A stretch of DNA of 13,426 nt from NCBI GenBank assembly GCA_030601605.1, contig JAUVTI010000036.1, positions 1 through 13,426 on the forward strand. The letters run 5' to 3'. The DNA is from Gemmatimonadales bacterium (lineage in GTDB: Bacteria > Gemmatimonadota > Gemmatimonadetes > Gemmatimonadales > GWC2-71-9). Numbering within the stretch: position 1 is the stretch's first letter; every line of letters begins with the position of its first letter. This document shows, piece by piece, positions 9,678-13,426 of this stretch. A program made the position numbers and the translations under genes. The notes under the pieces are model-generated. The model was not told the origin of the DNA, searched no databases, and saw only the letters and a list, made by a program, of their open reading frames with translations.

Positions 9678-9706
9678 ATGGTAGTTTGCGGAGAACATCC
9701 CCGCAA
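9678..9706 (-). promoter_or_regulatory. Candidate promoter for the pseudo-helicase gene
   Basis: Minus strand: TTGCGG (9706-9701), a 17-nt spacer, and TACCAT (9683-9678; 4 of 6 matches). The -35 is weak. It would give a leader of about 45 nt. The -35 coincides with one arm of the TTGCGG/CCGCAA inverted repeat, which could act as an operator. Confidence 0.3.
9686..9706. repeat. Inverted repeat TTGCGG-N9-CCGCAA in the divergent intergenic region
   Basis: Perfect 6-bp arms (9686-9691 and 9701-9706) with a 9-nt spacer lie between the divergent pseudo-helicase and selenoprotein genes, 20 nt before the latter's ATG. This is the size and place of a dimeric repressor site, though a hairpin in the selenoprotein leader is equally possible. 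Confidence 0.45.
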
Positions 9707-9725
9707 CCGACAGACAGGACAGACC

Positions 9726-10538
9726 ATGGCCCGCTGGTGGAACCGGCTCCAGTCGAATGTCTACACGCGCTTTCACTGGATCAACGAGTTGTATGCCCGT
9801 GCCGTGCGGAAGAAGGCCAGCGCCGACATCGCCATGCCTCCGTTGGCTCCGCCGCCGGACCACCTTGCGGATGCGCGAGTGGCCATCGTGACCGCCGGCG
9901 GCGTGCACCTGAAGAGCCAGGAACCGTTCGACATGGAGAATCCGGAGGGCGATGCCTCCTTCCGGGTGTTGCCGGCCGATGCAGACGTGGGCGAGCTGGT
10001 CATCACGCACGATTACTACGACCACCGCGCGGCCGACCAGGACATCAACTGCGTCTATCCGATCGAGCGGATGAAGGAGCTGGTGGATCGTGGCGAGTTA
10101 GGCTCGCTCGCGCCGCGACACATTGGGATGATGGGGCACATCTACGGGGCCCAGCGCGAGCGGCTGATCCGGCAGAGCGCCCCGGAGATTGCCGCGCTCC
10201 TCAGGGAGGACCACGTCGACGTGGTCCTGGCGACGCCTGGGTGACCCACCTGTCACCAGTCCGTGGGGCTGGTCGCGCGCGAGATCGAGGCAGCCGGGAT
10301 TCCGACGGTGACGGCGAGCGTCGTCAGGCAGATGACCGAGGCTCTCCCGGCGCCGCGCAACGTGATGGTGAAGTTCCGGCTGGGGCAGGTGTTCGGGGAG
10401 CCGGGCCACGCCGCTCAGCAACGCACCATATTGCGCGACTCCCTGGCGGCGCTCCGCACGGTCACCGAGCCGGGTGGCATCGTGGAGCTGCCCTACCGCT
10501 GGAAGCGCGGGACGTACGAGGAGGCCGATGCGCGTTGA
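9726..10538 (+). CDS. PrdB/GrdB-like selenoprotein (UGA-encoded selenocysteine at residue 173)
   Basis: Member of the glycine/sarcosine/betaine reductase selenoprotein B / D-proline reductase PrdB family, 270 aa including Sec. It must be read through an in-frame TGA at 10242-10244: the frame before and after is the same, has no other stop, and gives the continuous family pattern ATPG-U-PTCHQSVGLVAREIE. U173 and C176 form a UxxC redox motif. Family blocks upstream include AIVTAGGVHL (53-62), THDYYDH (94-100) and NCVYPIERMKEL (108-119). A hairpin at 10255-10273 fits a bacterial SECIS. The ATG at 9726 has AGGA 6 nt upstream. PrdB proteins are about 240 aa and function with PrdA, which is not seen here. 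The gene overlaps the P1 peptidase gene by 11 nt. A standard gene caller would split or truncate it at 10244. Substrate unknown; a thiol/selenol reductase role is inferred. Confidence 0.9.
10242..10244 (+). other. In-frame UGA recoded as selenocysteine
   Basis: The TGA falls exactly at the position of the family's catalytic Sec, three residues before a conserved cysteine (U-P-T-C). Translation resumes in the same frame for 97 more residues of clear family sequence. Expression requires SelA, SelB, SelC and SelD, none of which is encoded in this window. Confidence 0.88.
10255..10273 (+). promoter_or_regulatory. Predicted bacterial SECIS element
   Basis: ACCAGTCC (10255-10262) and GGGCTGGT (10266-10273) form an uninterrupted 8-bp stem (one G-U) closed by a GTG loop (10263-10265). 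The loop begins 18 nt after the UGA and starts with GU, as in SelB-binding loops such as that of E. coli fdhF. Bacterial SECIS loops usually lie about 16-37 nt after the UGA, so the spacing fits. SelB binding itself is inferred. Confidence 0.75.
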
Positions 10539-11712
10539 CAGCCCGCTGCGCGTGCCCAAGCTTGGCGCCATGACGATCGTGGTCCGTCCCGCCGCCGCGG
10601 CGCTGCTGCTGCTCTGCCTCGCGGCGACCGCGCCTCTCGCGGCACAGGAGAGGCAGGCCGTGCGCGACTTCGGCGTGGTCGTGGGCGTGCTGCCCACCGG
10701 TCCGCACAACGCGATTACCGACGTGGCGGGCGTGCTCGTGGGGCAGGTGACGATCGCGCGGGGCGACTCGATCAATACGGGGGTCACTGTGATCCTGCCG
10801 CACGGCGGCAATGTGTTCCAGGAGAAGGTGCCGGCCGCCATCGTAGTGGGGAACGGGTTCGGCAAGCTGGTGGGGATGACGCAGGTCCAGGAGCTGGGCG
10901 AGCTGGAGTCCCCTGTCGTGCTCACGTGCACGCTCTGCGTGCCCAGGGCCGCGGACGCGGTGCTCACCTATCTACTGGGCCTGCCGGGCAACGAGCGCGT
11001 CCACTCGGCCAATCCCGTCGTGGGTGAGACCAACGACGGATACCTCAACGACATCCGGATGCGGCCCATCGCCGAGCGGGACGTGCTGGAGGCGATCGGC
11101 TCGGCCGAGAGCGGGCCGGTGGAGCAGGGAAGCGTGGGAGCCGGGCGCGGGACGGTGGCGTTCGGCTGGAAGGGCGGCATCGGCAGCGCGAGCCGGGTGC
11201 TGCCGGAGCGCCTGGGCGGCTGGACCGTCGGCGTCCTGGTGCAGACCAACTTCGGCGGCGTGCTGCAGATTGCCGGAGCTCCGGTGGGACAGGAATTGGG
11301 GCGGTACTATCTGAAGGGAGCGCTGGAGGGGACGGTGCTCGAGCGGGGCGACGGCTCGATCATGATCGTGGTGGCCACCGACGCGGCGCTCACTCATCGC
11401 AATCTCGAGCGGCTCTCACATCGGGCGCTGGCCGGTCTCGCGCGCACGGGCAGCTCCATGACCAACGGTTCGGGAGATTACGTGATCGCCTTCAGTACGG
11501 TGCCCGTGACGGAGCTGGGGGTGAGCGTGCCGCCGGTCCCGAACGGCCGGATGAGCCCGCTCTTCCAGGCGGTGATAGAGGCGACCGAGGAGGCGATCTA
11601 CAACTCGATGTTCCTGGCTAGCGCGGTTACCGGGCGTCGCGGCACCATCGAGCCGCTGCCGCTCGACGCCACGCTCGAGATCCTGCGGCGGTACGGAGTC
11701 ATTCGCCGATGA
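10528..11712 (+). CDS. P1 family peptidase (DmpA/BapA-type Ntn aminopeptidase), exported
   Basis: N-terminal-nucleophile hydrolase of 394 aa related to DmpA (L-aminopeptidase/D-esterase) and beta-peptidyl aminopeptidases. Family blocks: NAITDVAGVLVGQVT (61-75), GETNDGYLND (166-175), GTVAFGWKGGIGSASR (208-223) and NGSGDYVIAFST (313-324). In DmpA the precursor self-cleaves before a serine in this last block, so S315 is the expected nucleophile; ATEEAIYNSMF near 352-362 holds the conserved helix. A hydrophobic stretch ending APLAAQ at about 35-40 looks like a signal peptide, so it acts outside the cytoplasm. The start at 10528 has AGGAGG (10519-10524) only 3 nt upstream; ATG 10570 would give a more normal signal peptide but has no Shine-Dalgarno. 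It overlaps the selenoprotein gene by 11 nt and the aminotransferase gene by 4 nt (ATGA). Substrate unassigned. Confidence 0.93.
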   Translation: MRVDSPLRVPKLGAMTIVVRPAAAALLLLCLAATAPLAAQERQAVRDFGVVVGVLPTGPHNAITDVAGVLVGQVTIARGDSINTGVTVILPHGGNVFQEKVPAAIVVGNGFGKLVGMTQVQELGELESPVVLTCTLCVPRAADAVLTYLLGLPGNERVHSANPVVGETNDGYLNDIRMRPIAERDVLEAIGSAESGPVEQGSVGAGRGTVAFGWKGGIGSASRVLPERLGGWTVGVLVQTNFGGVLQIAGAPVGQELGRYYLKGALEGTVLERGDGSIMIVVATDAALTHRNLERLSHRALAGLARTGSSMTNGSGDYVIAFSTVPVTELGVSVPPVPNGRMSPLFQAVIEATEEAIYNSMFLASAVTGRRGTIEPLPLDATLEILRRYGVIRR

Positions 11713-12920
11713 CCTTCAAGCGCTCGAAAAACCTCGTCCACCTCGAGGCGTCGGCCGTCGTGGCAATCAAGCAGGAGGCGCTGCGGCGGCAGAACGCCGG
11801 AGAGGACGTGATCGACCTCTCGGTGGGTGAGCCTGACTTCGATACGCCGCGCATTCCGTGCGAGGCCGGCATCAAGGCGATCCAGCAGGGCAAGACGCAT
11901 TATCCGCCCAATGCGGGCATCCTGGAACTGCGCGCCGCGGCCGCGCGGCATCTGTCGCGCCTCTCGGGGGGGCGCCCCATCAACGCGGACCACATTCTGG
12001 TCTCCAACGGAGCGCGGCAGTCCATCTTCAACGCTCTGTTCTCACTGTTCGGGCCCGGCGATCGGGTGCTCATCCCAACGCCCGCGTGGGTGTCCTATCC
12101 GCAATTGGTGCACCTGGCGCGCGCGACGCCGGTGATGGTGCCGGGCGATCCGCAGTGGAGTCTCAAGGTGAGCGTGGATGATCTGGAGAAGGCGAGCGAC
12201 GCCCGCACGGCGGGCATCATCCTGTGCACGCCGGTCAACCCCACGGGCGCGGTGTACGCGAGGGCCGAGCTCAAGGCGATCCTGGAGTGGGCAAGGGAGC
12301 GGAATCTGTGGGTCATCTCGGACGAGATGTACCGCCGCATCCACTTCGGTTCGGGTCCCGCTCCGTCCGTGCACGACCTGCCCGACGATCTTCTGGAGCG
12401 CGTGGTTGTGGTCACGGGTGTTGGGAAGGCGTACGCCATGACCGGCTGGCGGGTGGGGTTCTCCATCGCGCGTCCCGAGCTCACGAAGGCGATGGCGGGC
12501 CTCCAGACCCACGTGACGACCGGCGCGTCACAGCCGGCGCAGTGGGCGGCCGCGGCCGCACTGGCCGACGAGCGCGTGGAGGCCGACGTGACACGCATGG
12601 TGGCGGCGTTCCGCAAGCGGCGTGATCTGTTGGTCAAGTACTTCCGGGACCGGCTCCCTGGCGTGGAGTTCGTGGAGCCGATGGGCGCGTTCTATTTCTT
12701 CTTCCGGGTGGACGGCTTCTTCAACAGCAGGCTGGACTCCGCGAAAGCGTTCTGCGCGCGCTTGTTGGAGAAGACTGGCGTGGCCGTGGTGCCGGGGGAG
12801 GCGTTCGGTGATGGCCGCTGGGTGCGAGTCTCGTATGCCGCCTCCGACAAGGACCTGCGGCGCGCGCTCGCGAGAATCGAGGAATTCGTGCAGTCGCTCA
12901 ACAGTGAGGTGGAAGAGTGA
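11709..12920 (+). CDS. Class I/II pyridoxal-phosphate aminotransferase (aspartate aminotransferase-like, subgroup Ib style)
   Basis: Fold-type I aminotransferase of 403 aa, cytoplasmic. Key blocks: SVGEPDFDTP (38-47), GKTHYPPNAGILELR (61-75), NPTG (177-180), SDEMYRR (204-210), the PLP lysine K240 in GVGKAYAMTGWRVGF (237-251), and the carboxylate-binding arginine R373 in VRVSYA (372-377). The pattern matches Thermus-type aspartate/prephenate aminotransferases; substrates in this group range over aspartate, aromatic amino acids, prephenate and alanine, so the specificity is left open. The usual GGK/GAKQ lysine is R103 here. The ATG overlaps the peptidase stop as ATGA, and the stop overlaps the next gene's GTG as GTGA, so it is translated as part of the selenoprotein operon. 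It probably acts on amino acids released by peptide hydrolysis, by inference. Confidence 0.94.
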   Translation: MTFKRSKNLVHLEASAVVAIKQEALRRQNAGEDVIDLSVGEPDFDTPRIPCEAGIKAIQQGKTHYPPNAGILELRAAAARHLSRLSGGRPINADHILVSNGARQSIFNALFSLFGPGDRVLIPTPAWVSYPQLVHLARATPVMVPGDPQWSLKVSVDDLEKASDARTAGIILCTPVNPTGAVYARAELKAILEWARERNLWVISDEMYRRIHFGSGPAPSVHDLPDDLLERVVVVTGVGKAYAMTGWRVGFSIARPELTKAMAGLQTHVTTGASQPAQWAAAAALADERVEADVTRMVAAFRKRRDLLVKYFRDRLPGVEFVEPMGAFYFFFRVDGFFNSRLDSAKAFCARLLEKTGVAVVPGEAFGDGRWVRVSYAASDKDLRRALARIEEFVQSLNSEVEE

Positions 12921-13426
12921 AGGGGACATTTGGACTCGGAGCAAAGATCGACGCGCTGGACGGCGGGCTCCCATCTGTGGTGTTCCAGTGGGACGCGGAG
13001 ACCGAAATCCTCTCGGGGATGCTGCAGGGGGTCGAGGGTGGCCGCGGCCTGACGGGATCGGTCGAGCTGGAGGACCGCAAGGGATCGGTCATCACGCTCG
13101 ACTTCCAGGCGGGCGAGTTTCGCGGGGTGGAGGTGGTCGTTTGGCCGGCTACCAAGACGGTCGAGGGGCTCAGGCGGCCCGACGCCGACAGGGAGGGACG
13201 TTTCGTCGTGCCGGCGCGGCCGTCGCAGCCGGGCGTGGCCGTGGTGGAGGCCGACGTGCCGCTCGCGGTGGAACGCAGTTCGGACGAGTCGGTGATCCAC
13301 CTCCGGGTGGGCGCTCGCCACGTCGTGGCGCGGGTGCAGCTGGCGGCCCACCTCCTGCTGGAGCTGGACGCGGATGCCGCGCTGGCCGGCTTCTGGCTAC
13401 TCGACGTTCCTCCGTTCCCCGCCGCC
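12917..13426 (+). CDS. Unrecognised protein, N-terminal 170 residues (runs off right edge)
   Basis: An open frame with no stop from the GTG at 12917 to the window end, starting MKGTFGLGAKIDALDGG. It is accepted as a gene because its GTG overlaps the aminotransferase TGA as GTGA, the same junction used elsewhere in the window, and because its codons keep the GC-rich third-position pattern. No signal peptide or membrane segment is seen. The sequence is rich in Val, Glu, Asp and Gly with alternating hydrophobic residues (SVELEDRKGSVITLDF, then GVEVVVWPATKTVEGLRRP), suggesting beta strands. The last part, HLLLELDADAALAGFWLLDVPPF, ends in a distinctive WLLDVPPFP-type motif. I recognise no family and assign no function. 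A small cytosolic accessory protein of the operon is the simplest reading. Confidence 0.7.
   Translation, partial: MKGTFGLGAKIDALDGGLPSVVFQWDAETEILSGMLQGVEGGRGLTGSVELEDRKGSVITLDFQAGEFRGVEVVVWPATKTVEGLRRPDADREGRFVVPARPSQPGVAVVEADVPLAVERSSDESVIHLRVGARHVVARVQLAAHLLLELDADAALAGFWLLDVPPFPAA

Noticed and set aside
9726..10244. Nonsense-mutated pseudogene instead of a selenoprotein
   Set aside because: The TGA falls exactly at the known Sec column, a SECIS-like hairpin follows at the right distance, and both sides of the frame are intact.
10263..10538. A separate 91-codon gene starting at GTG 10263
   Set aside because: It is in the same frame as the upstream 9726 gene with only the TGA at 10242 in between, and its sequence is the C-terminal part of the PrdB/GrdB family. 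The GTG itself is the SECIS loop.

Overview
This is a GC-rich bacterial chromosomal window (about two thirds G+C by eye) that is densely coding, with frequent GTG starts and many 4-nt or shorter gene junctions. The gene content (single-chain GcvP, coaE, tdk, HU, peptide ABC transporter, P1 peptidase) is chromosomal and shows no mobile-element signature. The style fits Gemmatimonadota or a similar high-GC, mainly soil or marine phylum, but the sequence alone does not settle the lineage.

Layout. Minus strand, reading right to left: thymidine kinase (tdk), dephospho-CoA kinase (coaE), then a recognisable sigma70-type promoter that drives gcvH, gcvP, a LipM-like octanoyltransferase, a family-5 peptide-binding lipoprotein and a DppB-type permease that runs off the left edge. 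From gcvP to the permease the genes overlap or are 1 to 4 nt apart. Plus strand: HU (divergent from tdk), which converges on a minus-strand gene for a catalytically dead DEAD-box-like protein with a DbpA-type RNA-binding tail. Divergent from that gene is a plus-strand operon of four overlapping genes: a PrdB/GrdB-like selenoprotein with an in-frame UGA, a secreted P1 (DmpA-type) peptidase, a class I aminotransferase, and an unrecognised protein cut by the right edge.

How the genes work together. The left operon joins the P and H proteins of glycine cleavage to an enzyme that can octanoylate H protein, then to peptide uptake; gcvT is not here. The right operon joins a thiol/selenol redox protein to peptide hydrolysis and transamination. 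Both arms therefore touch peptide and amino-acid metabolism, although a joint pathway is only an inference.

Main points of interest: (1) a UGA at 10242-10244 that splits what is evidently one selenoprotein gene and is followed by an 8-bp hairpin with a GUG loop at the spacing expected for a bacterial SECIS; (2) a two-lobed pseudo-helicase that has lost every ATPase motif yet keeps its RNA-binding domain; (3) the orphan selenoprotein-peptidase-aminotransferase operon, which lacks the usual Stickland reductase partners within the window. No gene-free stretch exceeds 300 bases; the longest is the 179-nt tdk/hup intergenic region.
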